Source: Pseudomonas sp. BBP2017 (GTDB taxonomy: Bacteria > Pseudomonadota > Gammaproteobacteria > Pseudomonadales > Pseudomonadaceae). Taken from it: a DNA stretch of 64,000 nucleotides. The DNA lies in the NCBI RefSeq assembly GCF_003024385.1, contig NZ_PVZN01000006.1, forward strand, positions 62,001-126,000, given 5' to 3'. Made by a program: the position numbers and the translations under genes. Shown here in pieces: positions 1 through 8,756 of the stretch (position 1 is the stretch's first letter; each line of letters opens with the position of its first letter). The notes under the pieces are model-generated. The model had not been told where the DNA came from. It made no database searches and saw nothing but the letters and a program-made list of their open reading frames with translations.

Positions 1-153
1 TTCATTCAGGGTATCGGAGAACCCGCACGCCACACACTCACGATGCGGAACGCTGTCTTCGCTCCACATCATCAGCTTGTCCGGCTCGCTGCACGCCGGG
101 CAAACTGCCCCGGCGATAAAACGTTTCTTGGTGATCACAGGCCCATCACTCAT
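1..153 (-). CDS. yheV: YheV-family zinc-ribbon protein (3' part outside window)
   Basis: Reading leftward from an ATG at 153, the frame encodes about 51 residues and runs off the window edge, so the C-terminus is missing. It carries a CPAC motif near residue 18 and a CVAC motif near residue 41, the two CxxC knuckles of a small zinc ribbon. This matches the YheV family of unknown function that sits next to prlC in gammaproteobacteria. Its ATG overlaps the prlC stop codon (ATGA), so it is probably translationally coupled as the distal gene of the prlC operon. The family assignment rests on the context and the cysteine pattern. Confidence 0.8.
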   Translation of the reverse strand, partial: MSDGPVITKKRFIAGAVCPACSEPDKLMMWSEDSVPHRECVACGFSDTLNE

Positions 154-2201
154 GCCGCTACGTCCTCACTCAGGCCACTGTGGCGCAAGAGTGCGTCGAT
201 TGACGGCTCACGGCCACGGAAGTCGACGAACAGCAGCATTGGCTCCTGGGAGCCGCCACGGGCCAGGATCGCTTCACGGAAGGCGCGGCCGGTTTCAGCG
301 TTGAGCACGCCTTCTTCCTCGAAACGCGAGAAGGCATCGGCCGAGAGCACTTCAGCCCACTTGTAGCTGTAGTAACCTGCGGCATAACCGCCGGCGAAGA
401 TATGCGCAAAGCTGTTGGGGAAGCGGTTGTACGCTGGTGGACGCATGACCGAAACCTCGTCGCGGATGCCTTCAAGCACCTCCAGTACGCTGCGACCGTC
501 GCCGTGACTGGCGTGCAGCTCGAAGTCGAACAGCGAGAACTCCAGCTGGCGGACCATCATCAGCCCGGACTGAAAGTTCTTCGCCGCCAGCATCTTCTCC
601 AGCAGGTCCTGGGGCAGGGCGGCACCGGTTTCGTAGTGACCGGAAATCAGCGCCAGGCCTTCCGGCTCCCAGCACCAGTTTTCCATGAACTGGCTTGGCA
701 GTTCGACCGCATCCCAGGCCACGCCATTGATCCCGGAGACCCCGGCATGATCGATGCGCGTCAACAGGTGATGCAGGCCATGACCAAACTCGTGGAACAG
801 GGTGGTGACTTCGTCGTGAGTCAGCAGCGCCGGCTTGCCGGGGGCTGCCGGGGTGAAGTTGCACACCAGGTTGGCCACCGGGCTCTGCAGCACGCCAGCT
901 TCGGTACGGCGACGATCACGGGCACCGTCCATCCAGGCACCGCCGCGCTTGTTGGCGCGGGCGTAAAGGTCGAAGAAGAAACGTCCAACGTGTTGGCCGT
1001 GTTCCTTGATCTCGAACAGGCGCACGTCTGGATGCCAGGTATCGAAACCCTTGAGCTCGGCGATCTCGATGCCGTACAGGCGCTGGACGATGGCAAACAG
1101 ACCGGAAAGCACCTTGTCGATAGGGAAGTAGGCGCGCAACGTTTCCTGGGAAACGCTGTAACGCTGCTCACGGAGTTTTTCGCCGTAGAAACCGCTGTCC
1201 CAGCTCTGCAGGTCCGGGCAACCCTGCTCGGCGGCATAAGCCTTGAGCTGGGCCAGGTCCTGGACGGCGAACGGCTTGCTGCGCTTGGCCAGGTCTCGCA
1301 GGAAGCTCAGCACCTGATCGCTGGACTCGGCCATTTTGGTTGCCAGGCTCAACTCGGCGTAGTTGGCGTAACCAAGCAGTTCGGCCAGCTCCTGACGCAG
1401 GTCGAGGATCTCGCGCATCACCGGGCCGTTGTCGAACTGGCCGGCATTGGGGCCCTGGTCGGAGGCGCGGGTGCAGTAAGCCGCGTAGATTTCTTCACGC
1501 AGGGCGCGGTCTTCGGCGTAGGTCATCACTGCGTAGTAGCTGGGGAATTCCAGGCTGATCAGCCAGCCATCGAGGCCCTTGGCCTGGGCGGCGGCAGCCA
1601 TCTGCGCCTTGGCCGAATCGGTCAGGCCTGCCAGCGCCGCTTCGTCGGTGACGTGCTTGGTCCAGGCCTGGGTGGCGTCGAGCAGTTGGTTGGAGAAGCG
1701 GCTGCCCAGTTCGCTGAGCTTGCTCTGCACTTGCGCATAACGCTGCTGCTGATCGGCCGGCAGGTCGATACCCGACAGGCGGAAGTCACGCAGGGCGTGT
1801 TCGAGAATAGTTTTTTGCGCGACATCGAAGCCAGCGGCTTCAGGGCTGGCGATCAGCGTTTCGTAGGCCTGGAACAGCTCACGGTTCTGGCCCAGCTCGG
1901 TGGCATACGCGCTCAATGCCGGCAGGCAGGCCTCGTAGGCTTCGCGCAACTCGGCGCTGTTGCACACCGCGTTGAGGTGGCTGACCGGACTCCAGGCGGC
2001 GCCCAGGCGGTCGTTGAGCTCGTCCATGGCCAGCACCAGACCGGCCCAGCTTGGCTGCTGGCCCTGGGTCTTGAGAATGTCGGCAATGGCAGTACGGTTG
2101 TCGGCCAGGATCTGTTCAATCGCCGGCTGCACATGCTCGGCACGGATCGCCGAGAAGGGCGGCAAGTCATAAGACTGCAGTAACGGGTTGTTCGCACTCA
2201 C
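150..2201 (-). CDS. prlC: Oligopeptidase A (M3 zinc metallopeptidase)
   Basis: This cytosolic M3-family metalloendopeptidase degrades short peptides, including cleaved signal peptides. The zinc motif HEFGH lies at about residues 469-473, followed by a GLHHLL stretch, and the length of about 683 residues is normal for the family. I chose the GTG at 2201, which gives an N-terminus beginning MSANNPLLQS. The in-frame ATG nine codons upstream would add a non-conserved leader. The gene is followed with a 4-nt overlap by the zinc-ribbon gene yheV and is divergent from the gamma-carbonic anhydrase gene. Identification is firm; the start is probable. Confidence 0.95.
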   Translation of the reverse strand: MSANNPLLQSYDLPPFSAIRAEHVQPAIEQILADNRTAIADILKTQGQQPSWAGLVLAMDELNDRLGAAWSPVSHLNAVCNSAELREAYEACLPALSAYATELGQNRELFQAYETLIASPEAAGFDVAQKTILEHALRDFRLSGIDLPADQQQRYAQVQSKLSELGSRFSNQLLDATQAWTKHVTDEAALAGLTDSAKAQMAAAAQAKGLDGWLISLEFPSYYAVMTYAEDRALREEIYAAYCTRASDQGPNAGQFDNGPVMREILDLRQELAELLGYANYAELSLATKMAESSDQVLSFLRDLAKRSKPFAVQDLAQLKAYAAEQGCPDLQSWDSGFYGEKLREQRYSVSQETLRAYFPIDKVLSGLFAIVQRLYGIEIAELKGFDTWHPDVRLFEIKEHGQHVGRFFFDLYARANKRGGAWMDGARDRRRTEAGVLQSPVANLVCNFTPAAPGKPALLTHDEVTTLFHEFGHGLHHLLTRIDHAGVSGINGVAWDAVELPSQFMENWCWEPEGLALISGHYETGAALPQDLLEKMLAAKNFQSGLMMVRQLEFSLFDFELHASHGDGRSVLEVLEGIRDEVSVMRPPAYNRFPNSFAHIFAGGYAAGYYSYKWAEVLSADAFSRFEEEGVLNAETGRAFREAILARGGSQEPMLLFVDFRGREPSIDALLRHSGLSEDVAA

Positions 2202-2292
2202 GGTTAAACACCTTGGCAGAAGAAACATGGGACCATCTTAATTACAATCGACGCCGACCGCAGCCCTATCAATACCAAAGAGAACCCCTATC

Positions 2293-2841
2293 ATGGCCAC
2301 CCGTAGCTTCCAGAACCATTCACCACGTTTGGGCGAGCGCGCATTCGTCGACCGCAGCGCTGTGGTCCTGGGGGATGTCGAGATTGGCGCAGACAGCTCG
2401 GTATGGCCATTGACGGTGATCCGCGGCGATATGCACCACATCCGCATCGGTGCGCGCACCAGCGTGCAGGATGGCAGTGTGCTGCACATTACCCACGCCG
2501 GGCCGTTCAACCCGGACGGCTTCCCGTTGTTGATCGGTGATGAAGTAACCATTGGTCACAAAGTCATGCTCCATGGCTGCACTCTGGGCAACCGGATCCT
2601 GGTCGGCATGGGCAGTACCATCATGGACGGCGCGGTGGTCGAAGACGAAGTGATCATCGGTGCAGGTAGCCTGGTTCCACCTGGCAAGCGCCTGGAAAGT
2701 GGGTTTCTGTATGTCGGCAGCCCGGTGAAACAGGCCCGTGCCCTGACCGAAAAGGAACGGGCGTTTTTCCCTTATAGCGCCAGCAACTACGTGAAACTCA
2801 AAGACCAGCACCTTGCCGAAGGTTACCACCTGCCTGAGTGA
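2293..2841 (+). CDS. Gamma-class carbonic anhydrase family protein (YrdA-like)
   Basis: This 182-residue protein is a left-handed beta-helix of hexapeptide repeats, visible as recurring I/V-G-x-x patterns across residues 25-140. Three candidate metal-ligand histidines are present: one in the VLHITH segment and two in the HKVMLH segment, the usual His triad of gamma-carbonic anhydrases. Members bind zinc or iron as trimers, but many bacterial YrdA-like proteins show no proven CO2 hydration, so the activity is uncertain. It starts at ATG 2293 and is divergent from prlC. The HAD phosphatase follows closely and may be co-transcribed. Confidence 0.9.
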   Translation: MATRSFQNHSPRLGERAFVDRSAVVLGDVEIGADSSVWPLTVIRGDMHHIRIGARTSVQDGSVLHITHAGPFNPDGFPLLIGDEVTIGHKVMLHGCTLGNRILVGMGSTIMDGAVVEDEVIIGAGSLVPPGKRLESGFLYVGSPVKQARALTEKERAFFPYSASNYVKLKDQHLAEGYHLPE

Positions 2842-2870
2842 ACGTGCCTACAGCCCTTATCGAGACAGTC

Positions 2871-3521
2871 ATGCACCAGCAAAACATCCTCTTCGACCTC
2901 GACGGCACCCTGACCGACCCGCGCCTGGGCATTACCCGCTCGATCCAGTACGCCCTGGCCAAGCTCGGCATCGACGAACCGGACCTGGCGCGCCTGGAAC
3001 ACTTCATCGGCCCACCTTTGCTGCAGGCGTTCATGCAGTTCTATGGCTTCGACGAAGCCAAGGCCTGGGACGCGGTCAACTTCTACCGTGAGCGCTTCAA
3101 GGTCACCGGGCTGTACGAGAACCAGGTATTCGACGGCGTCCAGGCATTGCTTGAAGCCTTGAATGGGCAGGGCCGGACGCTGTACATCGCCACCTCCAAA
3201 CCCTGGGAGTTCGCCCGCGAGATCGCCCGGCATTTTCAGTTCGATCATCACTTCAAGGTGATCTACGGCAGCGAACTCGACGGCACCCGCACCAACAAAG
3301 TCGAACTCATCGCCCATCTGCTCGCTGAAGAAGCACTGGACCCGGCCCAGACCCTGATGATCGGCGACCGCAAACATGATCTGATTGGAGCCCGCAGCAA
3401 TGGCCTTGAGGCGGTGGCGGTGGGTTATGGGTTTGGCAGTCATGAGGAACTGACGGCGGAGCAGCCGGCTTATCACTTTGCGACCTTGAGTGAGTTGCAT
3501 CAGGCATTTTTGCGGACTTGA
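2871..3521 (+). CDS. HAD-superfamily hydrolase (phosphoglycolate phosphatase / 5'-nucleotidase-like)
   Basis: The protein has about 216 residues with HAD motif I (DLDGTL, nucleophile Asp near residue 9), motif II (ATSK), and motif IV (GDRKHD) near residue 170. A helical cap follows motif I, typical of subfamily I phosphatases such as Gph and PhnX relatives. The substrate cannot be read from the sequence. I chose ATG 2871, which places the DLDGTL motif right after a short N-terminus. An upstream GTG at 2838, overlapping the previous stop codon, would add 11 residues and cannot be excluded. The gene converges on the aminopeptidase gene with a gap of only 5 bp. Confidence 0.9.
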   Translation: MHQQNILFDLDGTLTDPRLGITRSIQYALAKLGIDEPDLARLEHFIGPPLLQAFMQFYGFDEAKAWDAVNFYRERFKVTGLYENQVFDGVQALLEALNGQGRTLYIATSKPWEFAREIARHFQFDHHFKVIYGSELDGTRTNKVELIAHLLAEEALDPAQTLMIGDRKHDLIGARSNGLEAVAVGYGFGSHEELTAEQPAYHFATLSELHQAFLRT

Positions 3522-3526
3522 GGGCC

Positions 3527-4630
3527 TTATCGCGACGACTCGACTTGCCCCGCGATGCTTCTCAAAGCCTGATGCCTCTGCTCAAGCGGCAGCCGGCCCA
3601 GGGCCTCAACACGCAGATAGTACATCTCCCAGTTCCCACCTACTTGAGCAAACAACTGCGCAAACGCCGGCACCCACTGATCATACAAACCAAAAGGCAA
3701 CAGTTTGGCATTGTTCATCGGTGCATTGATCCAGGCGTCATACCGCCCTTTGCCTCCCCACTGGCTGTCACGCAGGGTCCGGTAGTCACGGCGCAAGCGT
3801 TCGAATTCAGCCTGTTTGCCCGCGCGTTTGCCTGACTCGCTCAGTGGCGCTGCATACAGTGCCTTGAGCCGCTCCCGGCTGGCCAGCACCAACGCAACGA
3901 ACTGGTCACGCTGCTGACTATCGTCTTGCGTTTGCGCCGGTAGGCCACGAGCAGCACGCCACTGGCGAGTGCCTTGCTGCTCGACGAAAGTGGCAAAGGA
4001 CTCATTGAACGCAGTGTCGTCCTGCACATACAGGCGCTGATGCGCCAGCTCATGGAAGATCACGCTGGCCAACCGCTCATCGCCCCAACCAAGCATGGAA
4101 CTGAGGATCGGGTCATCGAACCAGCCCAGGGTCGAATAGGCTTCCACTCCGCCGATATAGACATCCAGCCCCTGCTGTTTCTGCAACGCCGCGGCCCCGC
4201 GGGCAGCACCCTGACGGTAGTAGCCGCGATAGGCGACGCAGCCGGCAATCGGGAAGCAATGGGTCTGGGGTTCGAGGGAAAACTCTGGAGTGGCGAACAC
4301 ATTCCACACCACGTACGGGCGGCCAATGTCGGCATACACCCGGTAGCTGCGGTTATCCGGCAGCCTCAGTTGCGCGCTGGCGAAGGCCCGGGCCTGTTCG
4401 GCCTGCAGCAGCTGCTGGCGCAGTTTTGCCGGAGTAGTTGGGTCAGCTACCAGTTCGGCCACCGGCTTACGGGCCTGCAACAGCTGTAACTGTCCGCTGG
4501 CCAGTTGCCCGTAGTAATTGAGGCTGGAACAACCGTTGAGCAGCCCGAACGCCAACAAGGGAACCAAGCAGCGAAAAAAATGGTCGAGTGCCCCATGACT
4601 TGAGCGTAATAAAAGAAATAGTCGAAGCAT
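3527..4630 (-). CDS. Putative zinc aminopeptidase lipoprotein
   Basis: This 367-residue protein has a hydrophobic leader ending in a lipobox (LLNGC, Cys near residue 34), so it is probably a lipoprotein. A zinc-metallopeptidase motif HELAHQ sits near residue 191, with a downstream NESFATF segment that supplies a glutamate typical of gluzincins. This is the pattern of the putative aminopeptidase family PF10023, whose substrates are unknown. The n-region before the hydrophobic core is unusually long, so the true start may be a TTG about 20 codons later. The 3' end carries a sequence resembling half of the local REP palindrome. Confidence 0.85.
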   Translation of the reverse strand: MLRLFLLLRSSHGALDHFFRCLVPLLAFGLLNGCSSLNYYGQLASGQLQLLQARKPVAELVADPTTPAKLRQQLLQAEQARAFASAQLRLPDNRSYRVYADIGRPYVVWNVFATPEFSLEPQTHCFPIAGCVAYRGYYRQGAARGAAALQKQQGLDVYIGGVEAYSTLGWFDDPILSSMLGWGDERLASVIFHELAHQRLYVQDDTAFNESFATFVEQQGTRQWRAARGLPAQTQDDSQQRDQFVALVLASRERLKALYAAPLSESGKRAGKQAEFERLRRDYRTLRDSQWGGKGRYDAWINAPMNNAKLLPFGLYDQWVPAFAQLFAQVGGNWEMYYLRVEALGRLPLEQRHQALRSIAGQVESSR

Positions 4631-4697
4631 CCGCGTCCCGTCATCCGCTCAAGAGCTCATCAGCTTCAAGACTATCCTGCCCGGCTGGAGTTTTACC

Positions 4698-5117
4698 ATG
4701 CGTACACTGCTTGTCATCAGTGCTCTTCTGCTTCTGTCCGGCTGTGCCGGGTTGTTGCTGCCTCATCCTGACCCCAACCAGGCCTGGATCGACCTCGCCA
4801 CCGGCCAGGACGATACCTTGCATGCTGTGCAAGTCGACGACCAGGCCTGGGCCGACAAACGCTATTTCGAAGTGCCGCCGGGCAGCCACGAGCTGACCGT
4901 GCGTTACCTGTTTCCGGTAACGCCGAGCAATATCGGTCCGGTCAGTGAACCGCTGTGGCGCGATTGCCAGCTGAATGTGAAGTTCAAGGATTTCAATGCC
5001 GGACAACGCTATCAGCTCGAAGCCGGCAGCATCGGCTTTCGGCCCTGGGCCAAACTGTATGACGAGCAGCGCAATCTGCTCAGTCAAGGGCTACCGGCGG
5101 GCTGCCAGCGCACCTGA
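4698..5117 (+). CDS. Small lipoprotein, paralogue of the next gene
   Basis: This is a 139-residue protein with a short signal peptide and lipobox (LLSGC, Cys at about 16). The mature part is a beta-rich domain with a PPGSHELTVRY segment and a GQRYQLEA segment. The same elements appear in the following gene in the same order, so the two look like a tandem duplication. No enzymatic motif is visible, and I do not recognise a characterised family. It is divergent from the aminopeptidase lipoprotein gene, with 67 bp between the two starts. Confidence 0.8.
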   Translation: MRTLLVISALLLLSGCAGLLLPHPDPNQAWIDLATGQDDTLHAVQVDDQAWADKRYFEVPPGSHELTVRYLFPVTPSNIGPVSEPLWRDCQLNVKFKDFNAGQRYQLEAGSIGFRPWAKLYDEQRNLLSQGLPAGCQRT

Positions 5118-5170
5118 TAACGCGAATGGCGCTATGCTTGTGCTTTGTAGGTTGCAAGCGGGAGTTTGCC

Positions 5171-5584
5171 ATGCGCCAGCCAATGATGCTGATTGCTCTC
5201 AGTACCCTGGGGGCTTGCGCCAGCCCCTTGCCGCCCGTTGATAGCAAACAGGCCTGGGTCGACCTCTACACCATGACGCCCGGCAAGTTGCTGATGGCCG
5301 ACCGCCTGGATGGCGAACGCCTCAACGACGGGCGCTTCTTCCAGGTTACGCCGGGCAAGCACGAACTGACCGTACGCTTCGATTTCGAGGTGTATTCCGG
5401 TGGTTTCTCGGTCAATCCGGTAGAGCGAACCTGCTACCTGAAAGTGCGCTACGACCACTTCGAAGCCGGCCAGCGCTATCGCCTCGAAGCGCGGGCGCCA
5501 GCCATGCAGCCCAGCGCCTATCTCTACGACGCGCAACGCAAGGTCGTCGCCGAAGAAGCCAACGACACGTTCTGCATACCCTGA
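5171..5584 (+). CDS. Small lipoprotein, paralogue of the preceding gene
   Basis: This 137-residue protein has a signal peptide and lipobox (LGAC near residue 15). Its mature domain shares with its upstream neighbour a lysine/glutamine-AWVDL start, a TPGKHELTVRF strand and a GQRYRLEA strand, so the pair are paralogues. I chose ATG 5171, preceded by a GGGAG ribosome-binding site, over an in-frame ATG at 5126 that would add a hydrophobic leader in front of the real signal peptide. The function is unknown. The gene converges on a DUF1161 gene with a 3-bp gap. Confidence 0.8.
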   Translation: MRQPMMLIALSTLGACASPLPPVDSKQAWVDLYTMTPGKLLMADRLDGERLNDGRFFQVTPGKHELTVRFDFEVYSGGFSVNPVERTCYLKVRYDHFEAGQRYRLEARAPAMQPSAYLYDAQRKVVAEEANDTFCIP

Positions 5585-5587
5585 CGC

Positions 5588-5821
5588 CTAGCGGTCATTC
5601 TTCTGGTAGATGATCTTCTTGGTGCCACCCTCACAGCTGCCGACCACCATGTTCTGGTCGTGAACATCCTCATTCTTGACGATCTCCAGGGTGTAGGAGC
5701 TTACGTTATTGGCCTGGATCTTCGCTTCGATCTCGGCCTTGAGCTCTTCGCAGTTCTTTGGCGCAGCCAGCGCAGAGGTCGCCAGCAGCGAAGCCAGCGC
5801 AGCAATTGCAACACGGATCAT
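5588..5821 (-). CDS. DUF1161 periplasmic protein, copy 1
   Basis: This 77-residue protein has a cleavable signal peptide ending ALAAP near residue 20 and a small mature domain. It contains a CEELKAEIEAK helix and a C-terminal SCEGGTKKIIY motif, so two conserved cysteines probably form a disulfide in the periplasm. The combination marks the DUF1161 family, which has no known function. A close paralogue lies at 7100-7324 on the same strand, on the other side of the luciferase-like gene. The ATG at 5821 follows a reasonable ribosome-binding site (AGGAG on the minus strand). Confidence 0.85.
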   Translation of the reverse strand: MIRVAIAALASLLATSALAAPKNCEELKAEIEAKIQANNVSSYTLEIVKNEDVHDQNMVVGSCEGGTKKIIYQKNDR

Positions 5822-6024
5822 GAGACAGCTCCTTGTGACGGCAGCGATTGTGCCGACACCTATTTGACCACAAGCGGGTATCCCGGTTCTGCCTCCCGCC
5901 CTTGCGCCAGCACGTTCAGTTCGAATGCACCCCGGGTATTGAATCCTCAGGAAGTGCCCATACAGAGTTAAAAAGGCCACCGCGCAATGCCGGCCAATTG
6001 ACTGCCGAGGAGGCTTAACTGCCC

Positions 6025-7029
6025 ATGAAGCGACTTGCGGACATCAAATTTTCCACCCTCGACCTGGTGCCGGTGCGTGCCGACGGCAGCCCGGCGCAGT
6101 CCCTGCGCAACTCGCTGGACCTGGCGCAGCACGTGGAAAAATTCGGCTACAACCGCTTCTGGGTCGCCGAGCACCACAACATGGACGGCATCGCCAGCTC
6201 GGCCACCGCTGTGCTGCTCAGTTACCTGGCTGGTGGTACTTCGACTATCCGCGTCGGTGCAGGGGGTGTGATGCTGCCCAACCATGCGCCGCTGGTGATT
6301 GCCGAGCAGTTTGGCACCCTGGAAAGCCTCTACCCCGGTCGTATCGACCTGGGCCTGGGCCGTGCGCCGGGTTCAGACCAGATGACCGCTCGTGCCCTGC
6401 GTCGTGAACGCTCCGGCAGTGCTGACGATTTTCCTGACGATGTCGAAGAGCTGGTGCGCTACCTGGGGCCACGGAATCCGGACCAGAAAGTCATCGCCGT
6501 GCCAGGCTATGGCACCAACGTGCCGATCTGGCTGCTCGGCTCCAGCCTGTTCAGCGCCCAACTGGCCGGCATGCGCGGCCTACCCTATGCCTTTGCCTCG
6601 CATTTCGCCCCGCGCTACATGCACGAGGCCATTCGCACCTATCGCAACCACTTCCAGCCTTCAGCGGTGCTCGACAAACCGTATGTGATGCTGGGGGTGC
6701 CGCTGGTTGCTGCCGACACTGACGAGCAGGCCAATTATCTGGCGACCTCGGTGTATCAGCGGATTCTCGCCCTGATGCGCGGCCAGAGCCTGGTACAACG
6801 GCCACCGGTGGAAAGCATGGAAGGTCTGTGGCTGCCCCATGAGCGCGAGGCGGTGGGGGATTTCCTGGGGCTGGCGATGGTCGGCGGGCCGAAGAAGATC
6901 CGCGCCAAGCTCGAGGTCTTGCTGGAGCAGACCCAAGCAGACGAGCTGATCTTCACCTGTGACCTGTATGAGCATGCGAACCGGATTCGCTCATACCAGT
7001 TGCTGGCGCAGGTGATGCGCGGCAGCTGA
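6025..7029 (+). CDS. LLM-class flavin-dependent oxidoreductase (luciferase-like)
   Basis: The 334-residue protein belongs to the bacterial luciferase-like (beta/alpha)8 barrel family that uses reduced FMN or F420-type flavin. Visible marks are the WVAEHHNM segment near residue 46, the [20 protein letters not shown] stretch near 78-97, and [13 protein letters not shown] near 106-118. These are typical of the YhbW/alkanal-monooxygenase-like subgroup. The physiological substrate is unknown. It starts at ATG 6025 and lies alone on the plus strand between two DUF1161 paralogues transcribed the other way. A REP palindrome follows its stop. Confidence 0.9.
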   Translation: MKRLADIKFSTLDLVPVRADGSPAQSLRNSLDLAQHVEKFGYNRFWVAEHHNMDGIASSATAVLLSYLAGGTSTIRVGAGGVMLPNHAPLVIAEQFGTLESLYPGRIDLGLGRAPGSDQMTARALRRERSGSADDFPDDVEELVRYLGPRNPDQKVIAVPGYGTNVPIWLLGSSLFSAQLAGMRGLPYAFASHFAPRYMHEAIRTYRNHFQPSAVLDKPYVMLGVPLVAADTDEQANYLATSVYQRILALMRGQSLVQRPPVESMEGLWLPHEREAVGDFLGLAMVGGPKKIRAKLEVLLEQTQADELIFTCDLYEHANRIRSYQLLAQVMRGS

Positions 7030-7036
7030 TGGCCTC

Positions 7037-7094
7037 ATCGCGGGGCAAGCCCGCTCCCACAGGGTTCACAGTGGGAGCGGGCTTGCCCCGCGAT
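7037..7094. repeat. REP palindrome (Pseudomonas type)
   Basis: Two inverted arms of the motif CGCGGGGCAAGCCCGCTC face each other around a short loop, giving an almost perfect 58-bp palindrome. It sits between the convergent ends of the luciferase-like gene and the second DUF1161 gene. It can form a strong hairpin in RNA from either strand, so it may stabilise 3' ends or limit read-through. Confidence 0.9.
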
Positions 7095-7099
7095 TGGTG

Positions 7100-7324
7100 T
7101 CAGCCACGCTTATAGACGATTTCCTTGGTACCGCCTTCGCAGGTCCCGACGACCTTGCCGCCAGTGGCAGCACCCTTGTCAACAATTTCCAACGAGTAAC
7201 CGCTGACGCCCTTGGCATCAAGCTTGGCGGCTATTTCGCTCTTCAATTCTTCGCACGGTTTGCCCGCCGCCAGCGCAGTGCCCGCCAGCGCCATCAAACC
7301 CAGTGCCACTACCAACTTCTTCAT
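7100..7324 (-). CDS. DUF1161 periplasmic protein, copy 2
   Basis: The protein has 74 residues, with a signal peptide cleaved after ALAAG near residue 20. The short mature domain carries a CEELKSEIAAK helix and a terminal TCEGGTKEIVYKR motif. It is clearly paralogous to the protein at 5588-5821, differing mainly in the central loop. Two cysteines are conserved between the copies and probably form a disulfide. The function is unknown. The stop lies 5 bp from a REP palindrome. Confidence 0.85.
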   Translation of the reverse strand: MKKLVVALGLMALAGTALAAGKPCEELKSEIAAKLDAKGVSGYSLEIVDKGAATGGKVVGTCEGGTKEIVYKRG

Positions 7325-7430
7325 CGATCGCTTTCCTTGTTCAGATCAAAGTGGAGGAGGGCGCCGGAGCCGGTCCGGACGCCTCTGGACTGTTTAGCTC
7401 AATTGACCCGCACAAGCCAGTGTCATGCCT

Positions 7431-7646
7431 TCAGCTGTTGACGATACGAAATCCCACCTTGAGCGTTACCTGAAAGTGCGCCGCCTTGTTGTCCTCGATG
7501 TGCCCGCGGGTGTCGACCACTTCGAACCACTCAAGAAACTTGATGCTTTTGCCCGCTTCGGCCAGGGCATTGTTGATGGCCTCTTCGATGCTGTTGGGTG
7601 ACGAGCCTACGAGTTCGATTTTCTTGTATGTGTGATGATCCGACAT
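7431..7646 (-). CDS. Dodecin (flavin-storage protein)
   Basis: This 71-residue protein matches the dodecin family, dodecameric beta-alpha-beta-beta proteins that bind riboflavin, FMN or related flavins. Diagnostic segments are [18 protein letters not shown] at the N-terminus, the WFEVVDTRG segment with the flavin-stacking Trp near residue 39, and a C-terminal [10 protein letters not shown] strand. It is monocistronic with its own AGGAGA-like ribosome-binding site. It does not appear to be linked in an operon with the nearby flavin-dependent oxidoreductase. Confidence 0.92.
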   Translation of the reverse strand: MSDHHTYKKIELVGSSPNSIEEAINNALAEAGKSIKFLEWFEVVDTRGHIEDNKAAHFQVTLKVGFRIVNS

Positions 7647-7750
7647 GAGCAGTCTCCTTTTCGAAGGTGAACCTTGAGCCTAGCAGCGTCAGGCTGTTTT
7701 ATTGGTGCTCTTGGTCTGCTAGCCGCTTACCTGATGTGCAAGCGCGATAG

Positions 7751-8647
7751 CTAATCGGCCTGGCGCGCCAGCTCAGCGCGTAACCACCCGGCCAGCTGCT
7801 CGGCGCGCCCATCCGCGGCGCGGCGTGGCACCCACAACGCCAAGGCGGCTTGAGTCTGGCAAAAGCCCCAGGGTGCAGCCAGACGCCCGGCACGCAAGTC
7901 ATCGGCCACCAGCGGCTGCGGCGCGATTGCCACGCCCAGGCCGGCGACAGCCGCCTCCAGCAAGTAATATAGATGCTCAAAATCCTGGCCGTAGCGCAAC
8001 GCCTCAGGGTTGATACCCTGTTGCTGCGCCCAGCTTGGCCAGGCCTGTGGACGTGATGTGGTCTGCAGCAGAGCCTCTTCCAGCAAGGCCTCAGCCGGCG
8101 CCTGCTGCAGGCGGGAAAACCCTGCGAAGTGCGGGCTGAGCACCGGCCCGATGCGCTCCTGGGCCAGCACATGAACCTGCATATCGGCCGGCCAGGGTGG
8201 CTCGGAGAACACCAACAGGGCATCAAGGCCCGGGCGACGCGGGTCGAGGTCACCTTCACCGGCGGACAAATGCAGACGCAGTTCTGGCAAGTCCGCCTTG
8301 AGCCGACCCAGTCGTGGAATGAACCAGCGTGCCAGCAAACTGCCGGAGCAACCGAGGACGAACGGCGCATCGGCACTGCTCTGGCTCAACTCGGCGCACA
8401 CGCTGCGCAAGCGCTCGAAGGCATCGAAGCTGGCATCGCGCAAACGCAAGCCGGCATCTGTGAGTTTAATGCCGCGCCCGTCCTTGACGAACAGACTGAC
8501 CCCGAGATGCTCCTCAAGCACCTTCAGTTGCCGACTGACGGCGCCATGGGTAACGTGCAGTTGCTCGGCCGCCTGGCTGACGCTGTTGAGCCTGGCAGTC
8601 GCTTCGAAAGCCCTAAGGGCATTGAGAGGAGGCAAGTCGTGGCGCAT
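7751..8647 (-). CDS. trpI: LysR-type activator of trpBA
   Basis: TrpI activates trpBA in pseudomonads in response to indole-3-glycerol phosphate. The 298-residue protein starts [15 protein letters not shown] and has the LysR winged helix-turn-helix over residues 20-65 ([19 protein letters not shown]). An effector-binding domain follows. I chose ATG 8647; an upstream ATG at 8725 would lie inside the trp control region. It is divergent from trpB with 109 bp between the starts, the canonical trpI-trpBA arrangement, which supports the assignment more strongly than LysR similarity alone. Confidence 0.93.
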   Translation of the reverse strand: MRHDLPPLNALRAFEATARLNSVSQAAEQLHVTHGAVSRQLKVLEEHLGVSLFVKDGRGIKLTDAGLRLRDASFDAFERLRSVCAELSQSSADAPFVLGCSGSLLARWFIPRLGRLKADLPELRLHLSAGEGDLDPRRPGLDALLVFSEPPWPADMQVHVLAQERIGPVLSPHFAGFSRLQQAPAEALLEEALLQTTSRPQAWPSWAQQQGINPEALRYGQDFEHLYYLLEAAVAGLGVAIAPQPLVADDLRAGRLAAPWGFCQTQAALALWVPRRAADGRAEQLAGWLRAELARQAD

Positions 8648-8756
8648 AACGTGTGAGTTTTCCTGACATGTTAGAGCAATCTTATCGGTTTTCAGCCGCG
8701 CCTGTCGTGGGTACAGTAAAGCCATTCCCAGACTTCACTACGCCCTGGAGCGACCC
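8648..8756. promoter_or_regulatory. trpI-trpB divergent control region
   Basis: This 109-bp gap between the trpI and trpB starts must hold both promoters and the TrpI binding sites. A TACAGT hexamer at about 8712-8717 could serve as the trpB -10 element. There is no good -35 at 17 bp, as expected for an activator-dependent promoter. The TrpI sites themselves are inferred from known Pseudomonas trpI-trpBA regions and are not resolved here. GGAG before ATG 8757 is the trpB ribosome-binding site. Confidence 0.6.

Noticed and set aside
402..2183. A 593-residue open frame on the plus strand opposite prlC
   Set aside because: It is a shadow of the GC-rich prlC gene: low-complexity translation without a recognisable domain, while the minus-strand frame is a clear M3 peptidase.
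5126..5170. Upstream ATG extending the second small lipoprotein
   Set aside because: It would place a second hydrophobic leader with a cysteine before the true signal peptide; GGGAG supports ATG 5171.
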